DNA of 64,000 nucleotides. Source: Tetracentron sinense (Eukaryota; Streptophyta; Magnoliopsida; Trochodendrales; Trochodendraceae). A program made the position numbers and the translations under genes. Location of the stretch: contig JABCRI010001020.1 in NCBI GenBank assembly GCA_015143295.1, positions 38,113 through 102,112 on the forward strand, given 5' to 3'. Below the pieces are notes generated by a model. It had not been told where the DNA came from and did no database searches. It saw only the letters and a list, made by a program, of their open reading frames with translations. This document shows, piece by piece, positions 54,277 to 64,000 of this stretch. Position 1 is the stretch's first letter. The number at the start of each line of letters is the position of its first letter.

Positions 54277-56664
54277 CTATTTGAGCGGGTTGGGAGAGGT
54301 ATAATCACACTTCTGCGATGCCAGTTGGTCTCCTCTTATTTCACGCGGTCCATCCGGTGTGGGGAATTTCAATACCTGGTAATAAGAAGACGGAACAGCT
54401 CTCATTTCGTGAGTCCACCATCGCCCCAGGATAGCATTGTATGGGGACGGCGCATCGATAATGGAGAATCGGGTGGACAAGGTGATAGGTCCAGCTCTGA
54501 CCGGTAAGACGACTTCGCCCAGGGGTTGCATCGAACTTCCTTCGAATCCTACCAAGGGGGTCTGTGCGGGTACAAGAACCGCTGGATCCAACTCCATCTT
54601 CGTGAAAGCATGGAGGTACAGGATATCTGCTCCACTCCCAGGGTCTATGAGCACTCGTCTGATGTCGAAATCGCCAATTCTCATGGACAGGACAAGAGCA
54701 TCGTAGTGAGGTCTGACTACAGTTGCCATGTCTTGGTCAGTGAACATTAGGGCCTGCTCGACTTCCTTCGTCGTCGACCGCACTTGGTAAACTTCTGCCA
54801 CGTGCGATAACTTCCTTGCTTTCGCTCGATACTGCTGCTCAACGTCGACTTCCGGTGCTCGAGCGCGATGGATGACGTTTATGACTCCTTTCGGAGCTTC
54901 TCCACCTCGGTTCATTTGACCAGATGGCTCTCCCTCGTGAGGCCGAGTGGATGGCTCCGTTATATGCCCCTCTTTTCTTCCAGAATCCACGTATTCTCCC
55001 AGATAGCCCTCACGGACTAATCTTTCCAAGTATTCTCTCAGGATGCGACAACGATTCGTGAGATGCCCATGGCACTTGTGGTATTGACAATATTCGTGTG
55101 CCCTGGGTCCCGTAGTGACATCACGAACGGTCCGTGCTGGCCATTCGAAATATGGTTCGTCTTCCATCGTCTTCATGATCGTCGCTGGGCTTGCTGTGAA
55201 GTTAACTTGACCACCACGAGACGCAAAAGGACGTCTTTCTGTTGCTCGATTTTCCCTCTCCTTGTAATGCCCGGATTCCTCCCGTCCTCGATAGGCACGG
55301 TCGTCCCTCCGCCGGAGATTGGACCGTAGATCCGTTCTCCTTGACGAGTCTGCATCTTGGCGGATTCCCAGCGAGAGTCGATTCGATCCTCCTTGTCGTT
55401 CAACGTACACAACTTTTTCTTGTCGTATGCGTCTGCGTGGTTCCTCGTCACTGGATGATGATTCATACTTCGATCTCTTCCCTCTCTTTGAGGAGGGTCT
55501 GCTTCCCCATTCCACAGCGTCTACTCCTCGTGCTCTAGGCCTCGTTGTTGCCGCAATATCTTCCTCCATCCTTCCGTACTTAGAGGCACGGACTATCAGC
55601 TCGTCCATCTTGATCGGACAGTCAAGGGCAAGAGACTCGTAGAGTTTGGAACTCTTGGGTATGGCGTTCTTGAAGGCCGCTATGCAAGTGCAGTCCTCAA
55701 TCTTGTCGATATTAGAGACTTCATCGGTAAACCGTTGAATAAAATCTCTAAGAGACTCCGCCGACTTCATTCTCATGGCGAAGAGGGAATCTGCACCAGC
55801 TTTCTTTTTCTTGTTGATGATGTACTGGTCAATAAAAACTGACCGGAGATCAGCCATGCACCTAATCGACCCCGCGGGGAGATTACGGAACCATCTTGCA
55901 GCCGCTCCAGTCAGGCTGCTAGGGAAGGCTTTGCAGAGGAGATTGTCATCCGGGTTACGGACAGCCATGGCATTTTTGAAGTCGGTCAGGTGGTCAATAG
56001 GATCCCTCCTCCCATCGAACTTAACAAAATTAGGCACCGTGAACTTTGACGGGGTATAAGATTCAACGATTTCCTTGGAGAAAGGGGACGTCTCCTCCTC
56101 GTCCTTGTACTTCTGAGCATACTGATCGAGAGAGGCTCCACCTGTCGTTCCTCTGACTCGAGCGTTAATCAAGGCTTCCACGTCTTTGAGAGTCAAACCC
56201 GTCTTCAACCCGCTGTCGCTGACGTGGAGATCTCGACGTTCAGCATGAGCATCAAGAGAACGGGGGCGGGTAGCTTCGTCAGCAGAAGGAGTGAGAGTGA
56301 ATCTCCTCTCCAGATTCTCTGGTGCAGATGGCGAGATCGGGGCCGTTCCTCTGGGGGGAGGAGAAGAAGGGAAATTGAGTTTACGAGCTGCAGAGCCCCC
56401 TCTAGGAGATTCGTCATCGATCTCCAAGTTTCCGTGCTCCAAAGCATCTAGCCGCTCCTGCAGTGACTGTTGCTGGCTGACTACTTGGGCCAGAGTGGCC
56501 TGTTGTTGTTGTAATAGTAGCAGGATGGGATCAGATGTGGTCATGGGCCTTTCTGGTTGTCCAGAAGGTGGGCCTGACGCGAATGTTTGCATGGTGGAAG
56601 GGGTGCATGAAAAGGCTTGAGGGGGCTGGTGCTCGATGAAAGACTGGGGAGTTTGGTTTGCCAT
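54277..56664 (-). CDS. Tat element gag-protease
   Basis: A 795-residue open frame. The N-terminal region is Q/P-rich. The retrotransposon gag domain is at about residues 200-330 (KFDGRRDPIDHLTDFKNAM, AARWFRNLPAGSI, ESLRDFIQRF). An arginine/serine-rich linker follows, then a zinc-knuckle-like CQYHKCHGHLTNRC, and an aspartic protease domain with VLIDPGSGADILY near residues 680-690 and YNAILGRWW. It lies directly upstream of pol on the element strand. Confidence 0.93.
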   Translation of the reverse strand: MANQTPQSFIEHQPPQAFSCTPSTMQTFASGPPSGQPERPMTTSDPILLLLQQQQATLAQVVSQQQSLQERLDALEHGNLEIDDESPRGGSAARKLNFPSSPPPRGTAPISPSAPENLERRFTLTPSADEATRPRSLDAHAERRDLHVSDSGLKTGLTLKDVEALINARVRGTTGGASLDQYAQKYKDEEETSPFSKEIVESYTPSKFTVPNFVKFDGRRDPIDHLTDFKNAMAVRNPDDNLLCKAFPSSLTGAAARWFRNLPAGSIRCMADLRSVFIDQYIINKKKKAGADSLFAMRMKSAESLRDFIQRFTDEVSNIDKIEDCTCIAAFKNAIPKSSKLYESLALDCPIKMDELIVRASKYGRMEEDIAATTRPRARGVDAVEWGSRPSSKRGKRSKYESSSSDEEPRRRIRQEKVVYVERQGGSNRLSLGIRQDADSSRRTDLRSNLRRRDDRAYRGREESGHYKERENRATERRPFASRGGQVNFTASPATIMKTMEDEPYFEWPARTVRDVTTGPRAHEYCQYHKCHGHLTNRCRILREYLERLVREGYLGEYVDSGRKEGHITEPSTRPHEGEPSGQMNRGGEAPKGVINVIHRARAPEVDVEQQYRAKARKLSHVAEVYQVRSTTKEVEQALMFTDQDMATVVRPHYDALVLSMRIGDFDIRRVLIDPGSGADILYLHAFTKMELDPAVLVPAQTPLVGFEGSSMQPLGEVVLPVRAGPITLSTRFSIIDAPSPYNAILGRWWTHEMRAVPSSYYQVLKFPTPDGPREIRGDQLASQKCDYTSPNPLK

Positions 56665-56719
56665 GCTGACCGAGAGGTGGTGTGAGCGAAGGGTGGTTTC
56701 GGCTTAAGAAAAAAAATTT

Positions 56720-56735
56720 CCCACAGACGGCGCCA
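56720..56735 (-). other. Primer-binding site of the Tat element
   Basis: Four bases inside the 5' LTR, the element strand reads TGGCGCCGTCTGTGGG, a primer-binding sequence common in plant Ty3/gypsy elements. I do not assign the tRNA. Confidence 0.75.
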
Positions 56736-56739
56736 ATTT

Positions 56740-57597
56740 TGTGAGGGGAAATTACCGAAAGGACACGCGTCAGCAGCAGCTCCTCCCAAGTTCTGATTAG
56801 CTGGTAGAAGACTGGAGTGGAGGGTGTGATACCCTGACCTGCACTCCGATGATTAAGTCAGTAGGTGTAGGAGATGATGAACAGCAAGAACATAATAGAG
56901 AGTTCGAAGGTCTTAGCTCTCCCAATTTTTTCGTCCTCCCTTACACTGTTTTTCACAGGGTTATATAGACCACCCTTGCCATGGCCATAGGCACCCATTG
57001 ATGTCCATGCATACCTCGAATCCCTGATGTGTACTTCAGTAATCATTTTAGATAGATCTTCTGGTCATTCGTACTGCACGCGCATCTGCACACAAAAAGA
57101 GCAGGCAAAGAGTAGGAACTCGTCCGAGGTGACTGGCATTAAATGCAGCATTAAATGCCATTTAATGCCAAGACAATGTTACCCACCTACCATCGTAGAG
57201 GTAGGATCAGTCCCAGGCGACTAGGCAGCAACGCCAGATCTCATTACGTGTTTAGGATACGCGATCGTGGACAATAAGACGACGGGTATGTCGTCAGAAT
57301 GAAGACGTGATCGTCGTTCACGAGACCACGGGTCCGTCGTCAGAGTGAAGACGTGATCGTCGTTCACAAGACCACGGGTCCGTCGTCAGAGTGAAGACGT
57401 GATCGTCGTTCACAAGACCACGGGTCCGTCGTCAGAGTGAAGACGTGATCGTCGTTCACGAGACCACGCTCTCGTCGTTCATACGTCCACGAGCCCGTTG
57501 CTGAGGAGACGACGGAAATGAGCTCAAACGATAACACCACACTGAGGACGAGCTCGTTGTTACCACACTTAGGTTTTTACGAAATTTACCCATTACA
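56740..57597 (-). repeat. 5' LTR of the Tat element
   Basis: 858 bp, matching the 3' LTR by eye. It includes a TATA-like box (element strand CTATATAA, near 56961-56968) and four 46-bp tandem units at about 57278-57461. It is followed by the right GGTAG duplication at 57598-57602. Confidence 0.95.
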
Positions 57598-57885
57598 GGT
57601 AGTATAAGCTTACAACTCAATTTATATAGTAAAACAAAAGAAGAATCTCTTTGCCCCCACCCACAAGGATGACTTATAGTCATTGTTCTAATATATGTTA
57701 ATTTACTTATTATTTTATATTACTTAGTGATCATTAATAATTTAAAAAAATTCTAGATTTAAAAAAAATCATCCTTTTTTTTAAAAACAAATCTCATCTT
57801 TTGGAGTGATTGCTTCGGGTTTACTCACTTAAAAAAACATTTCTTAAATTTTATTAATAAAAATTAATACGTGCACCCTTACTAG

Positions 57886-58416
57886 TATATATATATATAT
57901 ATATATATAAATGAGATTCAATCACATTTGCAGTGTTTCTTTATCTCGTGTATGATGATTGGAAGAAGTCTTCGTGGCCTGAGTAGATTAGTTGAAATTT
58001 ATATGAGAATTCATTGTGTTCTATATGCCCTTCGAAAAAGAATATGATGGATGAAGTGTGATTATCTGATCTCTAAAACTAGGTTGAACTAAAATGCCGA
58101 CATGATCATCCCAGTTGTACAGATTGGATAGTTGCTAACTATGTTGAGATATGAGATGGAATTCCCAGGCCAGCCATGATAAGTGATGTATCTGTTTTGA
58201 AAAAACACTCAGTTAAATTTGGCCCCATGGTCGTGGAATTTATAATCCAACCACCATCTGATTGGATGATGAAGGCTCTTAACTAGAAGGAAAACGAGAA
58301 GAAGAAACTTCAGAATGCTGGGTATTCTGCCCTCTTAGGAGAACAGTCTTTGAAATTCCTCTCATTGTTGTTTCTGCAATTAGCTGCTCTCTCATTTCTA
58401 CCGTGGCAAAAAAGCA
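57886..58416. other. AT microsatellite and intergenic DNA
   Basis: A TA microsatellite runs at 57886-57909, directly after the putative Helitron B 3' end. The rest has no recognisable gene. Confidence 0.4.
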
Positions 58417-58566
58417 ATGGGGGTTGGGGTGGTGGCCAAGACCACGCCTCAAGAAGCGGGGTGAAGCGGGGTCTTGAGTTTGATTCCCTCCCCCATGTTG
58501 GCCACCCTCAGGATTTATCCCTACTTGCTCTAAGAGGCCGGGACACTCTTGTCACCAAAAAAACTG
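58417..58566 (+). mobile_element. SINE, second copy of the 5.7 kb family
   Basis: It shares with the 5676-5870 copy, read on its own strand, the blocks GTGGCCAAGACC, CCTCAAGAAGCGG, CCATGTTNGCCAC, GGATTTATCC and CTCTAAGAGGCC in the same order. It keeps a better box B (GAGTTTGATTCCC) and ends in an A-run. It lacks about 45 bases of the first copy's 3' half. Flanking duplications were not identified. Confidence 0.7.
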
Positions 58567-58859
58567 TCCGGACTACGCCCACAGCTGCTATTTTGTGCAC
58601 CACCCTGTGATTGTGAATGCTCCACCTGACATTTCTTTACTGTACACTGTCATGGGTTGCATTTTACTTTTGAGTAAAGCTATACGCCAAGCGTGGACTG
58701 CAGTGTTTGGCATGTGGTCCTAAGTCCTAACAGGCAAGTTGCCATTTTGATCCTTGAACACCAGGGCTTGTCGAGCACCCCCACTTTGTGTAACCCAGCT
58801 ACCCACTAGCTCTGTCGCTGCGTATTTGTCGCCTAGAACATAGCAGCGAAGCATTCGTT
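58567..58859. other. Intergenic DNA without visible gene
   Basis: Nothing recognisable was seen. Confidence 0.3.
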
Positions 58860-60590
58860 GCTTGTTATCTTACCAGGGGACAAAAGGGTAAAAAGAGTGG
58901 AAAATTCAAATTCAAATTTTTTTTTCCTATGTATCACATAATGCAATTGAATGAATTCAATTACAATTGGCTGTGATCCTATCTCTCTTTCCTGATTCCT
59001 CTACTCTGTGGTCTGTGCGAGATCAGATCGGATCGAATTTGGTCTGGCCCACTCACAGTTCTCCTTTAACTCCCCTTTTAACCTGAGTTATATTTTTTAA
59101 ACTCCTATGGTTAATTTTAAAAATATATTTTTTTGATAAAAACAAGGTTACATGGGTAAACCCTATGGGTTAATGAATCTTAACAAAAGTTAAGAAGCAT
59201 TAAAAAAAGACACATGTGCGCCTATGGGATGAGGACAAGATGGTTTTGGTCCGGGGGCAGATGGTTTCCATTTCCGATCAGATGATAGCCTCTTGCATAT
59301 GTGTCATGTATGGTTTAGAGGAGGAAAACAAAGGCGGAAAATCAAATTTAATTTTTTTTCTTCCAATCAATATTTGACACATATACAATTGAATTCAATT
59401 GTAATTGGCTATGATCGGGATGGGATTTGGTCTTGTTCTAGCATGACCAAAACCGTCTTGCTCTTGGTAGGGCGATAAAAAGGGGAGAAGATATCAAAGG
59501 GAGAGAAGTAAAAAAAACGAGAAAATGAATGATTTCTCCCCCTTTATCGCCACATGTCGGACGTTGTACATAGGCAAGATGGTTTTGGTCTTGCTAAAGC
59601 ATGACCAAACCCGATCCCGCTATGATCTGATCTCGTCTGTACTTGTATAGGTTGCGGGTGGCCCTGGTTGGATCGAGACCGGATTTAGTCCGGCCCTCCC
59701 GCGACCAAAACCGTCCAGCTTACAGAATTCATTAACTACCCTTTTAACCCAGCTCAGGATTGTCGTGGGCGATGCCAAATTTTTTTGCCTGGCATTCCAC
59801 AATCAGTTGAAATATGGCCTGAAAAAGGGAAGTCATTTCATTTTCTCATGTGGTTTTGACTCCCTTTTTAGGGCCACATGTCCGGTGATTTGTGGAGCCA
59901 GAAAACTTCCTAAGCCTTTTAACTCTGGTTTAAATTTTTTTAATCCTGTAATTAATTTTTAAAAAATATTTTTTCTAAAATCCAAGTTACAATGTTGAAC
60001 CCTATAGGTTAGTTAGTGAATTTTAACAATAGTTAAGAGGGGTTAAAAGAGACACATGGTGAGAGCCAGACAAATTCTATAATAGTTGGATCTGGTTGAC
60101 TGGTCATGTCATGTCAGAACTTGACACGGGGACTATGGGGGGGAGAATTCAGAGATAAGATCATAGCCAATTGCAATTGAATTCAATGAATTCAATTGCA
60201 CATGTGTCAAGTATGGATTGGAAGAGAGAAGATTTTGAATTTCATTTTGGCAACAGATAACCTCGGGTGCATGCCCGGGCTCAGTCTCAGGCATCCATTC
60301 ATCGGCTGCCACATAGGGATAAGAAGGGGGAGAGATATCAACTAGGGAGAAGTCAAAAAACAAGGGGAAAAATGAATGACTACTCCCCTTTTTAGTGCCA
60401 AATGCGGCACGATGAATAGACACCTGAGGCTGGGCCTCGGGCGTCCAATAGAGGTAATCCGATGCCTTTCTTTTTCCGCCTTTTTTTTCCTCCTCCAATC
60501 CATACATATACATGTGCAATTGAATTCAAGTGTAATTGAATTCAGTTGCAATTGGTTGTCATCCTATCTCGAGAATTCATAGGTGTGTCC
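58860..60590. repeat. Cluster of related AT-rich repeats with EcoRI-site palindromes
   Basis: Segments near 58930-58980, 59370-59410, 60160-60205 and 60510-60555 share combinations of CAATTGAATTCAATTG and CAATTGGCTATGAT, some in inverted order. A second shared module, CCTTTTAACC..TTAATTTTAAAAATAT..AACCCTATGGGTTA..TTAAAAGAGACACATG, occurs near 59070-59215 and 59900-60060. Together they look like several copies, or rearranged parts, of one non-coding element inserted close together. Open frames here show no domain. Confidence 0.5.
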
Positions 60591-61507
60591 ATTACAAAAA
60601 AATTTGGGTAGCCCCACAGGGGCGCTTTACAAGGCGGTTAGGATTTAGGGCGATTACCACTCAAGGTAAGTATCATGTCATCTTGGAATCAAATTGCCCA
60701 TGGATCTTAAACAGGGAACAGTGATGGGTTGCTCAATTCTCATCAACTAAGAATCAAGAAAGGAGATTCACGACAGCCGGACATGACAAGTATGGATGAT
60801 TCCACACTCCTTATCAGCTACCTCTACCATCCATCCTTTGATCCTTGCGGAGGATTACTTCTCCATTCCCATGATTCATGGTTAGGTGGATATTTAAAGG
60901 TGTTTTGGTTGTAATAGTCTTTCTGAAAGTTCCTCGAGTATAGTTTCCCTTTAAAACAAGGACACGCGACTCTAAATGATAAACAGAGGAAACCCCATTA
61001 CTAACCACTAACAAATGATAAAAAGAGAAGCCAGCAATTCTCGTCTTGTTCTTGGTACAATAAAAGACTTAACGACAAACAAAAGATCCAACAAAGTGTC
61101 TTGTCATTCGACTGATTCAGAGAAAAAGTGAAAGTGCCTCAACAGGCCTGAGGAAGAGACACCATTAACAGGATTCCTATAATCAGGACTATGAGGACTA
61201 GTGAGGGGCTTCATGCTGTATTATAAAGCTGCACCGGCCATATGCCGGGTATATTCTGAATACATTCTAAAACCCAGAATGAAAAATCGAATATTAATTT
61301 TGTTTTTAATTTAAAAAGGCACACCACCAAGAAAATAGAGTGGAACAATCATATTAATAATCATTATACATAATAATGATTTAGATACTGCTACAGAAAA
61401 CCAACACCAGTATTACATGGAATGTAACTGCCTACCAAGCTCTGATAATTATGAGGGCAACGTACACATATAAATATGACTTACTCCAGGTAAGAATGGA
61501 GGGGAAA
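60591..61507. other. Intergenic DNA, 3' side of the RINGv gene
   Basis: No gene or repeat was recognised. Confidence 0.35.
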
Positions 61508-61679
61508 GGGTGTGGGTGATTTACCCATCTAAACACGGAGAGGCTTGAGACTAACCTTCTACTCGTCCATCATATCACGCCATCATATCACGCGGGTGTG
61601 GGTGAGTTACCCATCTAAACACCAAGAGGCTTGAAACTTGCCTTTTACTCCTGTCTATCACGCGAAATGCCCGCAACCT
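61508..61679. repeat. 86-bp tandem duplication
   Basis: Two copies start GGGTGTGGGTGA-TTACCCAT at 61508 and 61594 and are diverged at several positions. They lie just downstream of the RINGv gene's stop codon, so they probably fall in its 3' UTR. Confidence 0.7.
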
Positions 61680-61693
61680 CTATTTGCAGGATT

Positions 61694-61928
61694 CTACGAT
61701 GGTACATTGAAGTGAAAGAGCCAAGATATGACAAAGGCAAAGACCATGCACGCAAGCAGGAAATTCAGGAATCTGTGGCCATGCCAAAAGTTTCGGGGCT
61801 CTGCAGGGAGCACAACCGCTTCTGCTGCTGTCGCATTAGAATTGCTCGCCCCGTTCCACTGCTCCATGAACTCAGTCTCATTTGCACCAACAATATTGCG
61901 TGCAGTCGCACCACATATCTCACAGGTC
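61694..61928 (-). CDS. RINGv/MARCH-like membrane protein, last exon (partial gene)
   Basis: The exon runs 61928-61694 on the minus strand, opened by a TTTGTTTACAG acceptor and ending in TAG. It encodes the 77 C-terminal residues. TCEICGATARN gives the last zinc-ligand cysteines of a RING-variant finger. A variable linker follows, then FWHGHRFLNFLLACMVFAFV and ISWLFHFNVPS, a membrane segment with the conserved ending of a plant RINGv family. These proteins are presumed membrane-bound E3 ubiquitin ligases. The first part of the finger is not found between 61929 and 64000, so the preceding intron exceeds 2 kb or the gene continues past the right edge. Confidence 0.8.
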
Positions 61929-62291
61929 CTGTAAACAAAAATAAGTAAAAGGAAATAAAGAAATAGAGAAGTAAATACAACAATATAATTGACTAGCTCC
62001 AACAACTTACTGTTCAGAAATCAATTTAGTAGGATTTTAAGGACAAACGATACAATCTCCAGATCATAATGAATATATGCAATAATCTGGGATTTAACTT
62101 CGGTTGGCGTTTAATTTTTATATATTACAAGGAAGAGTGTATCTAATATTTGAGGCAGCTCTTCGCGCACTTTGCACTAGTTGTGAAATTGCAACAAGAT
62201 CCCCTATCGCCTAATCATGATTTAGGCGGGCACTCGCTAAATTTCTAGACATTTTATGCTGAAGTACAATGAAAGTTTTCCAGTAACATAT

Positions 62292-62337
<46 letters not shown>

Positions 62338-64000
62338 GTTTCTGGCGGCGATGCCTGTACATGTACCCCAAGTATCATAGACTGCATTTGACCTTACATC
62401 CTTGGCTTACTCACCCAACTACAACACATTCATTTGTGTATGATCACAAAGATATGTTATTGGTGGCATAGAACACTCTTGAGAATAAAAAATTGAGAAC
62501 AATTCAAAATAAAGCAAAGAAGAATCAAGCAAAAGATGACTACTTTTCGGCTATTTAAAAATTTACATCCCATTTGGCCAATCCAGCCTTGCAAGAGACT
62601 TTCCTGATACATACATCAAAATATCTCGATATGAAAGGCCAGGATCTGGAAAAAACAAAGAGGTCGGAACAGCTTAGAGAGTGTCAAAGAATATGTAGAC
62701 AAAGACAGGCTTATGGGTAACGAGGTTGCACAAAGTCGTACCTAAAAAAAAAGGAGTTTGTAATGCTCCTTACTTTAAAAAAACCTGTGCCATAAAACTA
62801 GAGGCTATTGTGCCAATACAAATAGATCAATCAATGGGACATTTCTTAAAACGGCCACATCCCCAGACTGCACCAGTCAGTTGATCCAAAATATTAAAAA
62901 GATCAATCTTTTGTCTGGTCAAAAGGTAAACTTCCCATATGGTTAATGCCATCCAAAAGAGAGATGTTTAGATGGTTAAGATCATGCTATTGGGGTGAGT
63001 TCTGGGCTACGGTCAATGCAAGAGGTGGCCCATTGACTGGACAGTCTAGATCAATGAGACAGCCAACTGACTGTGTAGCATCGAAGAAATCTAGAGGCAT
63101 AAATACTTCCTACATCCAACAATGAACAATTGAACACCAAACTTTTAGAGCACAATAAACAATGCCACCAAGAAAATATATAGGCAGTATTTGAAAGCTC
63201 GTATTAGCAATTCACAAACCACAGTCCCTCAGCAATACTCCCCTCATTTTCCATGCTTTATTCGTTCCTTTTAGGAGGAAAAAAGGACACACAGGACAAG
63301 CACAAACATTTCATGAAAGGCCAAGACCTATGCAACTTGAACTCAAAAATGTCTGAGTCGGGCACCAACAGGATGTGCTGGGACATTTGATCTTGGAAAA
63401 ACAGGATATATCGATGTTCTTATACGATAATATATCTAATATACATATTACTTCAGATAGTTATACAATATTAGAAGTGCATTATACATATAGATCTACA
63501 CCAATTTATCCAAAAAAAAAATTACAATCATATATGAGTAATAGCCTTTAAAAAGGAAGAGAAAAATATAAATAATAGCTAGAATTTTAGGAGTGTCCAA
63601 CAATTCCATTTTATAGGATGCCCTTATTCTACAAGAGCAGATGATTCCATGAAAAGAGACTAAAGAAAACTGAAGTACTAAATCTGCCTGAAAAATAATA
63701 AACAAAGTGCCATAATTATGTGTAATCTATGTGCTTGCACTCTGGCTGTAAAAAGCATCAAAGAGACCTTCAAGCATCCAAAATTATAGATTAAAAGAGA
63801 AAGGCATCTGTGAGCTGGCGAGAAAGAGAATTTTAATGACCATATTATAGAAGCGACTGTAAAGCACATGAAAACATGTGTCTATGTGCTTCAACTCCAC
63901 TATTAAAGCACATTAAAATTATGTGAATTACATGAATTGGATGTTTGCCAAATAATTGTACAATCAAAGCAGCTGCCACCAAGAAAAAAAAATCAACGAA
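61929..64000 (-). other. Probable long intron of the RINGv gene
   Basis: I see no RINGv coding exon and no other gene on either strand. A TA microsatellite lies at about 62297-62334. The rest is AT-rich without recognisable element ends. Confidence 0.45.

Larger units (their letters stand above)
46471..57597 (-). mobile_element. Ty3/gypsy LTR retrotransposon, Tat lineage, 11.1 kb
   Basis: The element is on the minus strand: 5' LTR 56740-57597, primer-binding site about 56720-56735, gag-protease 54277-56664, pol 50911-54258, plus-strand unit 47881-50244, 3' LTR 46471-47328. It is flanked by GGTAG duplications (46466-46470 and 57598-57602). The LTRs are both 858 bp, start TG and end CA on the element strand, and look identical by eye, so the insertion is very young. 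An extra RNase H domain between the usual RNase H and integrase, an opposite-strand unit before the 3' LTR, and tandem repeats there all place it in the Tat lineage (Ogre/Retand relatives). It looks whole, with at most one or two breaks. Confidence 0.93.
43452..57885 (+). mobile_element. Probable Helitron B, split by an LTR element and carrying an LHCA1 fragment
   Basis: The 5' end (43452) repeats the Helitron A start: TCATTCTACTAATAAAAGTA then CAAGG. A matching 3' end lies at 57871-57885, GTGCACCCTTACTAG before T, and its upstream AATTAATACGTGC resembles the A copy's AATTATACGTGC. Without the 11.1-kb LTR element at 46471-57597 the Helitron would be about 3.3 kb. It contains an LHCA1 pseudogene fragment in the same orientation. 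No Rep/helicase sequence was seen. Pairing of these two ends is inference: a single 5' end and an unrelated 3' end could give the same picture. Confidence 0.5.

Noticed and set aside
52619-56620. Plus-strand open frames opposite gag and pol
   Set aside because: Shadows of the two long minus-strand frames, with Arg/Ser-rich chance composition.
62256-62471. 71-codon open frame containing a long Tyr-Ile run
   Set aside because: Most of it is the translated TA microsatellite.

Overview
The window is plant nuclear DNA, almost certainly from a eudicot: plant-specific gene families, short exons with GT..AG introns, AT-rich intergenic DNA, and plant LINEs, SINEs, MITEs, Helitrons and a Ty3/gypsy element of the Tat type. 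The species cannot be named from the sequence. Exon coordinates were worked out by hand from splice signals, reading phase and remembered relatives; nothing was aligned by computer.

Host genes in order: a DUF3527 protein (1293-4261, +); a two-exon gene for a 77-residue membrane-anchored protein that I do not recognise (6219-6538, -); inositolphosphorylceramide synthase, IPCS/ERH1 type (14256-18939, +, 12 coding exons); a BSK6-like brassinosteroid-signalling pseudokinase (24775-32999, +, 10 exons); TIM10 (36311-38907, -, 5 exons) head-to-head with RPAC2/AC19, the subunit shared by RNA polymerases I and III (39997-42725, +, 3 coding exons); and the last exon of a RINGv/MARCH-like membrane protein gene (61694-61928, -), which continues past the right edge. 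From memory, this order brings together neighbours that Arabidopsis keeps in separate blocks: DUF3527-TIM10-RPAC2, DUF3527-IPCS2-RINGv and IPCS1-BSK6. The window therefore looks like a less fractionated ancestral block.

Mobile DNA fills the gaps. At 7-11 kb lie decayed LINE 3' ends, one split by a 285-bp hAT MITE with an 8-bp target duplication. At 19.5-24.1 kb lie a tRNA-like SINE, a 607-bp hAT-type element, and a MULE-type MITE with a perfect 9-bp duplication set in a tandem array. At 33.4-35.9 kb there are two inverted-repeat elements. RPAC2 intron 2 holds a Helitron nested in a hAT-like repeat, and two Helitron 5' ends of one family lie in tandem just downstream of RPAC2.

The main structure is at 43.45-57.89 kb. 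A probable Helitron carries a broken fragment of the photosystem I antenna gene LHCA1. It is split by an 11.1-kb Tat-lineage Ty3/gypsy element (46471-57597) with 858-bp LTRs that look identical and a GGTAG target duplication. That element is ambisense: gag-protease and pol run on the minus strand, and a coiled-coil-encoding unit runs on the plus strand between pol and the 3' LTR. It looks whole and very young. The right end (58.4-61.7 kb) holds a second copy of the SINE family found at 5.7 kb, a cluster of related AT-rich repeats, and an 86-bp tandem duplication next to the RINGv gene.
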